The notes beneath the pieces are model-generated. The model was not told the origin of the DNA. It made no database searches and saw only the letters and a list, made by a program, of their open reading frames with translations. Shown here piece after piece: positions 43,449 to 53,298 of a DNA stretch of 64,000 bases. Both the position numbers and the translations under genes were made by a program. The stretch comes from Comamonadaceae bacterium (GTDB taxonomy: Bacteria > Pseudomonadota > Gammaproteobacteria > Burkholderiales > Burkholderiaceae): assembly GCA_947484245.1 (NCBI GenBank), contig CANKOT010000002.1:1-64000 (forward strand), written 5' to 3'. Position 1 is the first letter of the stretch, and each line of letters begins with the position of its first letter.

Positions 43449-46418
43449 GTGACTGTGACTCCTTCATCTCCTAAAACCTCAGACGTTCAAGCATTAGACA
43501 ACTTGACGGGAGGCGCCTTTGTCGCTCAAACATCCGGTGAGCGCACTTCCAAATTGCGCAAATGGCTTCTGACCCATCCTTCACAAGAAGATTTGCAACT
43601 CGTCTACAAAGAAATATCGACGAGGGACAAAGGTGCGGCCAAAGTCCTGCGCGAAAAGCTAGATGAGCTTAAACGCACACACGGACAAGACGTCCTGGCC
43701 GCAGAGTGGGCCGAGCGTGCCAATGCCATGCTCACTGCATCGCGTTTGAACATTGCCGATGCCATGGCATGGCAGCGTGATGCCGCCAAAGCGGGTGCCC
43801 CTTTGTCGCGTGAACCCCTTGCCAGTCTGAAGTTGCAGTTGAATGAAAAAATCAAAGCGGTTGAAGATTTGCAACACCAAGTGATGGTGCAGCGCGAAAC
43901 CGCTGTGTTGCTGGCGCAGCGCATTGAAGTCCTGTCTACCAAAAGCTTGAAAGAGGCAGACGCTGCCAACGAGCTGCTGCAGTCTGATGTGGCGCACTGG
44001 CAGCAACAAGCCCACGCACTGACACAAGATACTTCGTGGCACAGTGTTGATTTGAAATTCCCCCCTCAACTCGAAGCCTCACAGCATCAGCTGAACAGTG
44101 TTTGGGAGGCCTTTGAGGCAGCTTTGTTTCAAGCCAAATCAGCCCGCAACGATGCCAATGAACCGATGCCATCCGTGCCAGTCTGGGCAGAAGAAATTCG
44201 GGTGGGTCGTGGTGGACAAGCAGGTCACAATGAACCAGCGCATGCACAGCAGATGTCGGAGACTCCTTCAGCATCAGTCGAAGGCGCTCAAGAAGCAGCT
44301 GTCGAAGCCAAGCCAGCCAAGACGCCCAAAGTGAGCAACACCAAAATGGACCCCGCGCAGCGTTTGGCATTGCGCGAGGCAGCCAATCAAGTTGTCACAG
44401 CTGCCATGACTTTGTTGGCAGCTGAAAACAATGAAGCAAACTTGATGGCATTCAAGCAAGCCCTCAAAGAACATGGCCGCAACATGGACACCCAAATGGA
44501 CTTGAAGGTCCATGAAGCCTTGATTGCTGCGGGTGAGTCAGAGGGCTGGCAGCGCCATGTGGCCGATCAATTGCGTTTGGCGTTGGTCTTGAAGGCTGAA
44601 GGCTTGTTCAAAAAAGTACCGTTGAAAGTGCCGCTTCAAACTGAAGTGCCGAGCGAAACTGAAGCGGCCAGCACTGAAACGGCCAGCACTGAAACGGCCA
44701 ACCCTGTAGCGGCCAACCCTGAAGAGCCTGTGCAAGCAATTGCGCCAAAAGCAGAAGAGTTTCAACTCGAACCCACGTTGGGTGGCAGAAAGATGCAAGA
44801 CGCCTTGCGTCAATTGCGTGAAGAGTGGAAAAAGGCAGACCAGGGCGGCTTGCCCAACCATTCTTTGTGGAAGCGCTTTGATGCTGCGTGCAACAACGCC
44901 TACAAAGTGGTTCAAGCTTGGTTAGACAAAATTAAAAACGAAGCCAGTGAGCACCGCGCTCAACGCCTTTCCCTGATTGAAGAGGTCAAGGCATGGGATG
45001 AAGCCAACGCCCAAAACTCAGATTGGCGCATGCAATTGCGCACGCTTCATCAGTTTGGTGATCGTTGGCGCTCTGCGGGTCATTTGAGTGAAAAGGCATT
45101 TGCAGAGTTACAACCGCTTTGGAAGCAGGCTTTGAACAGCGCTGCGGCACCCCTAGAGGCTGCGCAAAAAGCCAGCACCGAACGCCGTCAAGCCTTGATT
45201 GCGGAGGCCGAGCAACTTGGATCTGCTCCCATGTTGCGGGTTGATGCTGTCAAAGCATTGCAGCAAAGTTGGCAAACCGAAGCGCAAAGTGTGCCCATGG
45301 ATCGCCGCATTGAGCAAAAAATGTGGGAAGCTTTCCGCAAACCCATTGATGAAGCTTTTAGTCGCAAGACAAGCGCTCGCGAGCAAGTTTCTGCCGCTCC
45401 CTTGTCTGCTCACGACAGGTTGGTTTTAGACGCCTCCAACGCTTTGAAAGCGGCCAACGCGTCGGGCGATGTCCAGAAAATCAAGGCAGCCATGGCGGCT
45501 TTGGATGCCGCACTGAAGGGGCAGGCCCATGCCAATGCCACAAGCAATGCCACAAGCAATGCCACAAGCAATGCCACAAGCAATGTAGATTCAAATGCCA
45601 ATTCCCAAGAGGCGACTGCGCCTGCTGAGTCAGATCTCAATGCGGTTGCGACTGCAGAAGGCGCTATACAAGGGGTTGCAGAAGGAGTTGCAGATGCAGC
45701 AGTTGCAGATTCAGAAACTTCTGAGCTTGCCAAACCCAATGTGCCGCCAAAACCTGCACGCCCTTTGGTGGCCATGCGGGGAGACGACCGACCTGGTCAG
45801 AAGAAGTCGGTCCCTGTACCCGCTGGTCGTGGTGGCCCAGGCGATCGCCGCGATGGCAAAGCTGGTCAAGGGGGTCAGCGTTTTGACAAGGGTGGTTTTG
45901 GCGATAAGGCCGGTGGCCGATTTGACCGCAATGAGCGAACAGAGCGTCCAGACCGCGGCCCGCGTTTAAGCGACACTGCTTTCAGGGCGCAGCGCGATGC
46001 CATGGAGCACGCTGAAATGGCGCTGCGCAAGTTGGCCGCTCAAGCACATGGAGAGTCGGTCACTCACTTGCTGGCTGCATGGGAAAAACGCCAAGCCGAT
46101 TTGGTACCTTCAGCACCAGATCTGGGGCGCAATGTCAACGCAGCTGCCAGAGCTGCATGGTCGCAAGCCCTCAGCCAGACTCCAGCAGCCTCAGCGGGCG
46201 AGTCAATTTTGCGCCTGGAAATGGCGGCTGAAGTGCCCACGCCTGCCGAAAATTTGAATGAGCGCCGAGCCCTGCAGTTGCAATTGCTCACTCGTAAAAA
46301 CCAGCCTGGCCCCGAGCAAACATGGGCCTTGGATGTCACGGCTGTTTTGTCATCTGCGCATGACCCTAAGGTGGCACGCCGCTTGCAAAACGCTTTGAAA
46401 AATTTACTGAGAAGCTAA
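43449..46418 (+). CDS. DUF349-domain protein
   Basis: A 989 aa helical protein with DUF349-type repeats (WKKADQGGLPNHSLWKRFDAA near residue 456 and similar segments after it). Function is unknown. Low-complexity stretches rich in Ala, Thr and Glu, a four-fold ATSN repeat (45537-45584) and a Gly/Arg/Asp-rich segment (about residues 795-840) separate the helical parts. The start is GTG 43449 with no good ribosome site; GTG 43455 is also possible. Neighbours give no clue. Confidence 0.8.
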   Translation: MTVTPSSPKTSDVQALDNLTGGAFVAQTSGERTSKLRKWLLTHPSQEDLQLVYKEISTRDKGAAKVLREKLDELKRTHGQDVLAAEWAERANAMLTASRLNIADAMAWQRDAAKAGAPLSREPLASLKLQLNEKIKAVEDLQHQVMVQRETAVLLAQRIEVLSTKSLKEADAANELLQSDVAHWQQQAHALTQDTSWHSVDLKFPPQLEASQHQLNSVWEAFEAALFQAKSARNDANEPMPSVPVWAEEIRVGRGGQAGHNEPAHAQQMSETPSASVEGAQEAAVEAKPAKTPKVSNTKMDPAQRLALREAANQVVTAAMTLLAAENNEANLMAFKQALKEHGRNMDTQMDLKVHEALIAAGESEGWQRHVADQLRLALVLKAEGLFKKVPLKVPLQTEVPSETEAASTETASTETANPVAANPEEPVQAIAPKAEEFQLEPTLGGRKMQDALRQLREEWKKADQGGLPNHSLWKRFDAACNNAYKVVQAWLDKIKNEASEHRAQRLSLIEEVKAWDEANAQNSDWRMQLRTLHQFGDRWRSAGHLSEKAFAELQPLWKQALNSAAAPLEAAQKASTERRQALIAEAEQLGSAPMLRVDAVKALQQSWQTEAQSVPMDRRIEQKMWEAFRKPIDEAFSRKTSAREQVSAAPLSAHDRLVLDASNALKAANASGDVQKIKAAMAALDAALKGQAHANATSNATSNATSNATSNVDSNANSQEATAPAESDLNAVATAEGAIQGVAEGVADAAVADSETSELAKPNVPPKPARPLVAMRGDDRPGQKKSVPVPAGRGGPGDRRDGKAGQGGQRFDKGGFGDKAGGRFDRNERTERPDRGPRLSDTAFRAQRDAMEHAEMALRKLAAQAHGESVTHLLAAWEKRQADLVPSAPDLGRNVNAAARAAWSQALSQTPAASAGESILRLEMAAEVPTPAENLNERRALQLQLLTRKNQPGPEQTWALDVTAVLSSAHDPKVARRLQNALKNLLRS
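45537..45584 (+). repeat. Four tandem 12-base units in the DUF349 gene
   Basis: Four perfect copies of GCCACAAGCAAT encode (ATSN)4. The unit length is a multiple of three, so changes in copy number keep the frame. A second short repeat (CACTGAAACGGCCAG-type, near 44670-44700) encodes STETA. Confidence 0.9.
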
Positions 46419-46469
46419 TTTTTCAGAGCTATTTTCAGCGCAATATCGGCGCCAATTCTCAGCACTTTT

Positions 46470-47255
46470 TCATTGAGCGATCAAGCTGACGCGTTCAACC
46501 TGGCCAGTTGAATGCCAGCGCAGCACCTCTGCGCGTGGCGTGTCAGCAGCATCCCAGTCACTCAGCACATAACGTTTCAGGGCCGAGCCTAGACCGAAGC
46601 TGTGGTCGGCTGGGCGATGGGTGTGGCCATGCACCAGGCTTGTGGCCTCAGTGTCTGAAAGCCACTGCATGGACCATCCGTCATCGACATCGGCATACAC
46701 GGCTTTGGGGTCTTGCTTGAGCATTTCAGATTGCGCTCGAAGTTGTCTGGCTATGCGCTGGCGCTCTGGCAAAGGCTTGGCCAAGAACGCTGTTTGCCAA
46801 CTTGCTTGGCGCACCATGTGTCTAAATTCTTGGTAACGGGTGTCTGCCAAGCAACCTGCATCGCCGTGCGAGAGCAAAATCTTTTGTGCTGCAAAGTTCA
46901 AGAGTGTGGGATCTTGCAGGTCTTGAACTTGGCATTCATTGAGGAAGGAGGCGCCCACCAGAAAATCACGGTTGCCTCGCATGAAGGCCACATGCCTTGT
47001 CGCTGCGCAAGACTTCAACACCGAGGCGCATTGTTGAAGAAAAGCATCGTGGGGCACGGCATCGTCTCCCACCCACACTTCAAACAGATCGCCCAAAATA
47101 AAGACCGCATCTGCGGTTGTGTTTTGCATGTAGGTTTGCCACACTTCAAATGTGGCCATCTCTTGTTCTTGCAAATGCAAGTCTGAAATGAAATCAAGCG
47201 TGCGCCAATTTTCAGGGGCTTGAAGCAACTGAAAAGGCAACACGGTTGCGCTCAT
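46470..47255 (-). CDS. lpxH: UDP-2,3-diacylglucosamine diphosphatase
   Basis: A 261 aa metallophosphoesterase of lipid A synthesis. The metal motifs are FISDLHL, GDLFEVWVGDD, RGNRDFL, LSHGD and HGHTHRP in order. It converges with the DUF349 gene and follows ppiB with 20 bases between. Confidence 0.94.
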   Translation of the reverse strand: MSATVLPFQLLQAPENWRTLDFISDLHLQEQEMATFEVWQTYMQNTTADAVFILGDLFEVWVGDDAVPHDAFLQQCASVLKSCAATRHVAFMRGNRDFLVGASFLNECQVQDLQDPTLLNFAAQKILLSHGDAGCLADTRYQEFRHMVRQASWQTAFLAKPLPERQRIARQLRAQSEMLKQDPKAVYADVDDGWSMQWLSDTEATSLVHGHTHRPADHSFGLGSALKRYVLSDWDAADTPRAEVLRWHSTGQVERVSLIAQ

Positions 47256-47275
47256 GAAAAGTGTTGGCTCAAAAA

Positions 47276-47782
47276 TTAAAGCGCAACGGCCTTTTCAATG
47301 ATGATGGGCTCTTTGGGCACGTCGTCGTGGAAACCATTGCGACCTGTTTTGACTTCTTCAAGCGCGTCCACGATGTCAGTGCCCGACACAACGTGAGCAA
47401 ACACTGCGTAGCCCCAGCCTTGCAAGGAGGGGGCTGTGTGGTTTAAGAACTCATTGTCAGCTGTATTGATAAAGAACTGCGCCGTGGCGGAGTGGGGCGC
47501 TTGTGTACGCGCCATGGCCAAGGTGTATTTGTTGTTTTTTAAACCGTTGTTGCCTTCGTTTTGAATGGCTGCATCGGAGTGCTTTTGCTCCATGCTGGGT
47601 TCAAAGCCGCCGCCTTGAATCATGAAGCCTGGAATGACGCGGTGAAAAATGGTGTTGTCGTAATGACCTTTGTTCACATAGCGCAAAAAATTCTCTGTAC
47701 TGAGCGGTGCTTTTTCGGCATCGAGTTCAATGAGGATGACGCCTTTGCCGGCGATGTGGAGTTCGACTTGAGGATTGCTCAT
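47276..47782 (-). CDS. ppiB: Cytoplasmic peptidyl-prolyl isomerase, cyclophilin
   Basis: A 168 aa cyclophilin without a signal peptide. [14 protein letters not shown] is the active-site segment and TAQFFIN the second. It lies two bases after a periplasmic paralogue, which suggests an old tandem duplication. Confidence 0.93.
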   Translation of the reverse strand: MSNPQVELHIAGKGVILIELDAEKAPLSTENFLRYVNKGHYDNTIFHRVIPGFMIQGGGFEPSMEQKHSDAAIQNEGNNGLKNNKYTLAMARTQAPHSATAQFFINTADNEFLNHTAPSLQGWGYAVFAHVVSGTDIVDALEEVKTGRNGFHDDVPKEPIIIEKAVAL

Positions 47783-47784
47783 GG

Positions 47785-48480
47785 TTATTGCACCAAAGTG
47801 ATTGATTGAATGACAACAGGGGTTTTTGGAACATCAGATCGAAAAGGGCCGCCCATGCCGGTTGAAGTGGCTCTGATTTTATCCACGACATCCATGCCGG
47901 AGGTGACTTTGCCAAAAACTGTATACCCGAAAAGTTGTAGGGCGTTTAGCAAATTTTCACGCGGCACGTTTTCATAGACCTGTCCACGGTGTTCAAAGCG
48001 TTTGACGGGGTCGCCATCGGGGATGGGCGTGGGGTCTAGAAAAGCATTGTCCACGGTGTTGATGAAAAACTGGGCCGTGGCAGATTGTGGGTCGTTGGTT
48101 CTGGCCATGGCCAAAAAACCGGTTTGATTTTTAAGGCCCGCCGTCATGGCTTGGCGTCCTTCGTGGGGCACGGGTGCACGGGTAGGGCGCTCTTTGAATT
48201 GGGCGTCATAGCCACCACCTTGAATCATGAAGTTGGCAATGACTCGGTGAAAAATGGTGCCGTTGTAGTGCTTGTCTTTTGCATACTGAAGGAAGTTGGC
48301 CACTGTTTTGGGGGCTTTGTCGGGGTACAACTCCACCATGATCTCGCCCATGTTGGTGGCAATTCTGACTTTCGGTGTTTCTTGCGCGTGGCCAGACAAA
48401 GGCAACAGCGCCAAGCCCAAGCACAGTGCCCATGCGCTGCAAAAGGCTCCAAAATTTCGGCGAACAAGGATTGAATTCAT
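47785..48480 (-). CDS. ppiA: Periplasmic peptidyl-prolyl isomerase, cyclophilin
   Basis: A 231 aa cyclophilin with an N-terminal signal peptide ending near [19 protein letters not shown] and [11 protein letters not shown] match the family. Assists folding of envelope proteins. It lies between a TPR protein gene and ppiB, both on the same strand with gaps of 4 and 2 bases. Confidence 0.9.
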   Translation of the reverse strand: MNSILVRRNFGAFCSAWALCLGLALLPLSGHAQETPKVRIATNMGEIMVELYPDKAPKTVANFLQYAKDKHYNGTIFHRVIANFMIQGGGYDAQFKERPTRAPVPHEGRQAMTAGLKNQTGFLAMARTNDPQSATAQFFINTVDNAFLDPTPIPDGDPVKRFEHRGQVYENVPRENLLNALQLFGYTVFGKVTSGMDVVDKIRATSTGMGGPFRSDVPKTPVVIQSITLVQ

Positions 48481-48484
48481 AGCG

Positions 48485-49030
48485 TCAACGCATGGAGCGT
48501 GTTTGGGTCGATGTGGTGGTGTTGGCTGCAGGTAGAGGCAAGGGCAGTAGGCCAGGGCCTTCTTGCACGTTTTTGGCTTTGGCGTAGGCTTGCTGGGCCA
48601 TGGCTGTGTACAAATCGCCTAAATTTTGAATCGCAATTTTATAATTGGGTCGTGCTTGGACTGCTGAATTGAAGGCCGACATGGCAGCTTCATAGTTGCC
48701 TTGTGCAGCATAGAGAACCCCCAAATTGTTGTAGGGCTCAGGCAATTCGGGAAACTCTTGAATGAGAGTTAACAGTTCTTCAACCGCTTTGGCAGATTGA
48801 CCAAGTCCGGCCAAGATTTGGCTGTTCATGAGGCGCCACTGCGGGAAAGGAGCAGAGCTTGTCTTTGTGGCGCTTTGCTTGATGGCCGACTGCAGCTTTT
48901 GCTGGGCTTGTGTCCACTGCTTGTTTCGAATGAGTTCTTCGACTTCATTACTTTCATTGGCCCAAGCCATGTTGCAGCTGAAAAAGATCGCAGCTGTGAA
49001 AACTCTGAGAAGAACCCAAGTTGGGGACAT
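48485..49030 (-). CDS. Exported TPR-repeat protein
   Basis: A 181 aa protein with a signal peptide (VFTAAIFFSCNMAWA) and TPR-like helices, for example PYNNLGVLYAAQGNYEAAMSAFNSA. It probably mediates protein contacts in the envelope; no specific partner is known. The start at 49030 gives a proper signal peptide; the frame is open to 49063. It leads the minus-strand set with ppiA, ppiB and lpxH. Confidence 0.75.
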   Translation of the reverse strand: MSPTWVLLRVFTAAIFFSCNMAWANESNEVEELIRNKQWTQAQQKLQSAIKQSATKTSSAPFPQWRLMNSQILAGLGQSAKAVEELLTLIQEFPELPEPYNNLGVLYAAQGNYEAAMSAFNSAVQARPNYKIAIQNLGDLYTAMAQQAYAKAKNVQEGPGLLPLPLPAANTTTSTQTRSMR

Positions 49031-49114
49031 GTTGATCGATTTTGAATGGTGAAATTTCAGCAAAATTGCTGCTTAAAGGCTTGGTCAGTGCTTGAGTTTG
49101 GCTTGAATGGGGCT

Positions 49115-49143
49115 TTGTCAGCGGCTAAATTGGGCCTTATACT
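49115..49143 (+). promoter_or_regulatory. Strong sigma-70-type promoter before cysS
   Basis: TTGTCA (49115-49120), a 17-base spacer and TATACT (49138-49143). Transcription should begin near 49150. A terminator hairpin follows within about 65 bases. Confidence 0.7.
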
Positions 49144-49195
49144 GAAGCAAATTGTAACGGAGGCCATTGGCAAAGGCCGACCATGTAACAACTAT

Positions 49196-49214
49196 GGGGC
49201 TGCGGCCCCTTTTT
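49196..49214 (+). terminator. Intrinsic terminator in the cysS leader
   Basis: GGGGC-TGCG-GCCCC followed by TTTTT, between the promoter and the cysS ATG at 49242. It could attenuate cysS or end a separate small RNA of about 65 nt. Confidence 0.65.
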
Positions 49215-49241
49215 GCACCCGAACAAGAAAAACAGTATTTC

Positions 49242-50618
49242 ATGAGCTTGCGCATTTACAACACGCTACACCGCGCTGTTGCCGATTTCTCTCCCGCAGA
49301 GACTGGCCATGTCCGCATGTATGTTTGCGGCATGACGGTGTATGACTTGTGTCATGTGGGACACGCGCGTTCCAATGTGGCCTTTGACGTGGTTCAGCGC
49401 TGGCTCAGAGCCAGTGGCTACAAGGTCACGTACATTCGCAACATCACCGACATTGACGACAAAATCATCAAGCGTGCTGTGGAAAATGGTGAAACCATCC
49501 GCGCTCTCACAGACCGCATGATCGATACCATGCATGCCGACTTTGATGCCTTGGGCATTGCCCGACCCACCGCCGAACCACGCGCCACCGAATTTGTGCC
49601 GCAAATGCTGAGCATGATTGGCACATTGGAAGAAAAAGGTTTGGCTTATCGCACCCCTCAGGGCGATGTGAATTACGCGGTTCGAAAGTTTCCGGGTTAT
49701 GGCAAGCTGTCTGGCAAATCACTCGATGAATTGCATGCGGGTGAACGTGTGGCGGTACTCGATGGCAAAGACGATCCGCTTGACTTTGTGTTGTGGAAGA
49801 GTGCCAAAGAATCTGAGCCCGCCGAAGTGAAATGGAGCAGTCTATTTGGCCCAGGCCGACCTGGTTGGCACATCGAGTGCTCGGCCATGGCTTGCCAAAT
49901 GCTGGGCAACAGTTTTGACATTCACGCGGGCGGTGCCGATTTGCAGTTTCCGCACCACGAAAATGAAATTGCCCAAAGCGAAGGTGCCACGGGTGAGCCC
50001 TTCGCGCGCTTTTGGATGCACAACGGTTTCATCAATGTTGACAATGAAAAGATGTCCAAAAGCTTGGGCAACTTTTTCACCATTCGCGAAGTGCTCAAAG
50101 CCTTTGATGCCGAAACCGTTCGGTTTTTCTTGGTTCGCAGCCATTACCGCACACCCTTGAATTATTCCGATGTGCATTTGAACGATGCGCGCGGTGCTTT
50201 GAAACGCCTTTACACCGCCTTGCAAGCTGCCACGCCAACACAATTGGCAATTGATTGGACCAACCCCTATGCGGCGCGTTTCAAAGCCGCCATGGATGAA
50301 GACTTTGGTACCCCTGAAGCGGTGGCGGTGCTGTTCGATTTGGCGGGTGAAGTCAATCGCAGCAAGTCAGCCGATCAAGCGGGTTTGCTAAAGGCTCTGG
50401 GTGGTGTTTTGGGTATTTTGCAAACTGACCCCGTGGCTTATTTGCAAGCTGGCGCAGGCTTGGACGAAGCAGCCATTCAGGCGCACATTCAAGCGCGCGC
50501 TGATGCCAAAGCTGCCAAGAATTTTGCGGAGGCCGATCGCATTCGCAAACTTTTGCTAGAGCAGGGCATTGTGCTCAAAGACTCTGCCTCAGTCACCACG
50601 TGGGAAGCCGCTCAATGA
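49242..50618 (+). CDS. cysS: Cysteinyl-tRNA synthetase
   Basis: Class I synthetase of 458 aa. The HIGH-like motif is CHVGHARS near residue 37, the zinc cysteines follow in the usual places ([21 protein letters not shown]) and KMSKS is in [12 protein letters not shown]. The start MSLRIYNTL at 49242 matches the usual family start. A TTG at 49167 with a strong GGAGG would give a 25-residue extension that reads across the leader terminator. The stop overlaps the next gene (ATGA). Confidence 0.95.
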   Translation: MSLRIYNTLHRAVADFSPAETGHVRMYVCGMTVYDLCHVGHARSNVAFDVVQRWLRASGYKVTYIRNITDIDDKIIKRAVENGETIRALTDRMIDTMHADFDALGIARPTAEPRATEFVPQMLSMIGTLEEKGLAYRTPQGDVNYAVRKFPGYGKLSGKSLDELHAGERVAVLDGKDDPLDFVLWKSAKESEPAEVKWSSLFGPGRPGWHIECSAMACQMLGNSFDIHAGGADLQFPHHENEIAQSEGATGEPFARFWMHNGFINVDNEKMSKSLGNFFTIREVLKAFDAETVRFFLVRSHYRTPLNYSDVHLNDARGALKRLYTALQAATPTQLAIDWTNPYAARFKAAMDEDFGTPEAVAVLFDLAGEVNRSKSADQAGLLKALGGVLGILQTDPVAYLQAGAGLDEAAIQAHIQARADAKAAKNFAEADRIRKLLLEQGIVLKDSASVTTWEAAQ

Positions 50619-51253
50619 GCCAAGCCGACGAGCTGATGACGCCCGAATATTGGGCCGCCGCCTGCGCGCACTTGTCTAAAAAAGACCGGGTGATGAAGCG
50701 AATCATTCCTAAGTGTGGCGACGCATGTTTGGTGTCTCGTGGCGATGCCTTTGTCACCTTGGCTCGCAGCATTGTGGGGCAGCAAATTTCGGTCAAGGCT
50801 GCTCAGTCTGTCTGGATTAAATTTGAAGCACTGAACAAAAAAATCACCCCTGCAGGCGTCTTGAAACTCAAAGTCGATGACATGCGCGAAGCAGGTTTGT
50901 CTGCTCGAAAAGTTGAATACTTGGTCGATTTGGCATTGAACTTCCATGGCAAAAATGTCAGCGTCAAAGAGTGGCAACACATGGACGATGACGCCATCAT
51001 TGATGAATTGGTAGCCATTCGCGGCATTGGCCGCTGGACAGCCGAGATGTTTTTGATCTTCCACCTCATGCGTCCCAATGTCTTGCCTTTGGACGATGTT
51101 GGCTTGATCAATGGCATTAGCAAGAATTATTTTTCAGGCGAGCCTGTCAGTCGAAGTGACGCCCGCGAGGTGGCGCAGGCTTGGCAACCCTATAGTACAG
51201 TTGCAACTTGGTATATTTGGCGGTCGCTCGACCCATTGCCAGTTGAGTATTGA
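50615..51253 (+). CDS. DNA-3-methyladenine glycosylase, HhH-GPD family (AlkA-like)
   Basis: A 212 aa base-excision repair glycosylase. [14 protein letters not shown], the helix-hairpin-helix [15 protein letters not shown] and the catalytic Asp region [11 protein letters not shown] are all present. It removes alkylated purines. Its ATG overlaps the cysS stop by four bases and it is 21 bases before accA. Confidence 0.9.
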   Translation: MSQADELMTPEYWAAACAHLSKKDRVMKRIIPKCGDACLVSRGDAFVTLARSIVGQQISVKAAQSVWIKFEALNKKITPAGVLKLKVDDMREAGLSARKVEYLVDLALNFHGKNVSVKEWQHMDDDAIIDELVAIRGIGRWTAEMFLIFHLMRPNVLPLDDVGLINGISKNYFSGEPVSRSDAREVAQAWQPYSTVATWYIWRSLDPLPVEY

Positions 51254-51274
51254 GATCCAAAAAGGAGGCCCATT

Positions 51275-52249
51275 TTGGCCAAGCGCACATTCTTAGACTT
51301 TGAGCAACCCGTGGCGGAACTCGAAGGCAAAATTGAAGAACTTCGCTACGTGCAAAGCGAGTCTGCCGTCGATATTTCTGAAGAAATTGACCAACTGTCC
51401 AAAAAAAGTCAGCAACTGACCAAGGACATCTACTCCGATTTGACAGCTTGGCAAATTACCAAGATTGCCCGTCATCCCGAGCGTCCTTACACCCTTGACT
51501 ACATTCGCGAAATATTTACCGATTTTGTAGAAATGCATGGCGACCGCCACTTTGCAGACGACTTGTCCATTGTGGGTGGCTTGGCCCGTTTCAATGGCTC
51601 GCCTTGCATGGTGCTGGGCCACCAAAAAGGCCGTGACACCAAAGAGCGCACCCAACGCAACTTTGGCATGAGCAAACCCGAAGGTTACCGCAAAGCTTTG
51701 CGTCTCATGAAAACGGCCGAGAAGTTCAAGTTGCCCGTCTTCACTTTTGTTGACACGCCGGGTGCATATCCTGGTATTGATGCCGAAGAGCGCAGTCAGT
51801 CAGAAGCCATTGGCCGCAATATCTTTGAAATGGCCCAACTCGAAGTGCCCATCATTACCACCATCATTGGTGAAGGTGGCTCGGGCGGCGCCTTGGCCAT
51901 TTCGGTGGCCGATTCGGTGCTGATGCTTCAGTATTCTGTTTATTCCGTTATCAGCCCAGAAGGCTGTGCATCTATTTTGTGGAAGACCTCTGAAAAAGCT
52001 GAAGAAGCAGCCGAAGCGCTTGGCATCACGGCACACCGTCTCAAAGCTTTTAATTTGGTTGACAAAATTGTGAACGAACCCGTGGGTGGTGCGCACCGTG
52101 ATCATGCTCAAATGGCCGCTTTCCTCAAGCGTGCCTTGGGTGATGCATGGCGCCAAGTGATCGATTTGAAACCCAAAGAATTGGTCGAGCGTCGCTACGA
52201 GCGTTTGCAAAGCTATGGCCGCTTCACCGACACCAAAGCCAGCAAATAA
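51275..52249 (+). CDS. accA: Acetyl-CoA carboxylase carboxyltransferase subunit alpha
   Basis: A 324 aa subunit that transfers carboxyl from biotin to acetyl-CoA in fatty acid synthesis. The start is TTG at 51275, preceded by [21 protein letters not shown] and [11 protein letters not shown] are the conserved active-site segments. It overlaps tilS by 35 bases. Confidence 0.96.
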   Translation: MAKRTFLDFEQPVAELEGKIEELRYVQSESAVDISEEIDQLSKKSQQLTKDIYSDLTAWQITKIARHPERPYTLDYIREIFTDFVEMHGDRHFADDLSIVGGLARFNGSPCMVLGHQKGRDTKERTQRNFGMSKPEGYRKALRLMKTAEKFKLPVFTFVDTPGAYPGIDAEERSQSEAIGRNIFEMAQLEVPIITTIIGEGGSGGALAISVADSVLMLQYSVYSVISPEGCASILWKTSEKAEEAAEALGITAHRLKAFNLVDKIVNEPVGGAHRDHAQMAAFLKRALGDAWRQVIDLKPKELVERRYERLQSYGRFTDTKASK

Positions 52250-53213
52250 TTCTGCGCTTGCCTGTGCGGCATTGCTTCCGCCTGGCTTTCAGCCCGAGCT
52301 TCCATTCGCCGTCGCTTTGAGCGGCGGTGCCGACTCCACCGCTTTGTTGTGGGCCTGCTCGCAGCGCTGGCCTGGACAGGTGAGTGCCATTCACATTCAC
52401 CATGGCTTGCAAGACGCAGCCGATCTTTTTGAAGCGCACTGCCGCCGCCTATGCAGTGAATGGCAAGTACCTTTGGTGGTATGCAAAGTTAATGCAAAGC
52501 ATGAAGCCGGACAAAGCCCTGAAGATGCAGCCAGAAGCGCACGTTACTTTGCACTGAGTGAGGCTGTTCACAATCATCCTGAGTTAGCAGGGGTTAAGCA
52601 CATTGCGCTGGCGCAGCATGCAGACGATCAAGTGGAAACCTTGTTGCTGGCGCTGTCTCGCGGTGCAGGTTTGCCCGGCTTGGCCTGCATGCCCGCTCAA
52701 TGGACACGCCATGGTTTGCAATGGCATCGGCCTTTTCTGAGGGTGCCTGGATCGAAATTGCGAGAGTGCTTGGTGCAAGCGCAAGTGACGTGGATTGAAG
52801 ATCCCACCAACCAAGACGAGCAGTTCACACGCAACCGCATCCGCGCCCAATTGTTGCCTGCTTTAGAGCGTGCTTTTCCTCAATTCAGAGAGACTTTTGC
52901 ACGCAGCGCTTCGCATGTTGCGCAGGCGCAAGACATCTTGGACGAAGTGGCGCAAGTCGATTTGGCCAGTGTCATGGAAGCGGGCGCGCCTGGTATCAAG
53001 GCGCTTCAATTGTTGAGCTCGGACAGACAGTCTTTGGTGTTGCGTCACTGGCTGAAAGTGCAGCATCAAACAACCCCTAGTACCGTGCAACTGAGTGAGT
53101 TGTTGTCGCAAATTGCGGCTTGCACCACACGCGGGCATCAACTGCATTTGAAGGTGGGTCGGGGTTATGTGCGCAGAGACGGGCCTGTTTTGACCTGGTC
53201 TGCTGGGGACTAG
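52215..53213 (+). CDS. tilS: tRNA(Ile)-lysidine synthase
   Basis: A 332 aa enzyme that makes lysidine-34 of tRNA-Ile(CAU). The ATP-pyrophosphatase P-loop is [13 protein letters not shown] near residue 34, with HIHHGLQ following. It is short, with a reduced C-terminal part, which is within the family range. It begins inside accA, suggesting coupling. It ends with TAG, so TAG is a normal stop here. Confidence 0.93.
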   Translation: MAASPTPKPANNSALACAALLPPGFQPELPFAVALSGGADSTALLWACSQRWPGQVSAIHIHHGLQDAADLFEAHCRRLCSEWQVPLVVCKVNAKHEAGQSPEDAARSARYFALSEAVHNHPELAGVKHIALAQHADDQVETLLLALSRGAGLPGLACMPAQWTRHGLQWHRPFLRVPGSKLRECLVQAQVTWIEDPTNQDEQFTRNRIRAQLLPALERAFPQFRETFARSASHVAQAQDILDEVAQVDLASVMEAGAPGIKALQLLSSDRQSLVLRHWLKVQHQTTPSTVQLSELLSQIAACTTRGHQLHLKVGRGYVRRDGPVLTWSAGD

Positions 53214-53298
53214 ACCCTAAAGATCCCCCCTAAAATTAGGGTTCTCCCGAGTACAATCGATAAGCTTTGCTGAATTTTCCCTTTTATAACTTCTAAAA

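Noticed and set aside
45537..45584. CRISPR-like repeat
   Set aside because: The 12-base units are contiguous and inside a coding region, with no spacers and no cas genes.
53214..53298. Lysine riboswitch or attenuator before lysC
   Set aside because: Only a short CCCTAA/TTAGGG repeat is seen in 85 bases; this is far too small for a lysine riboswitch and has no T-run.
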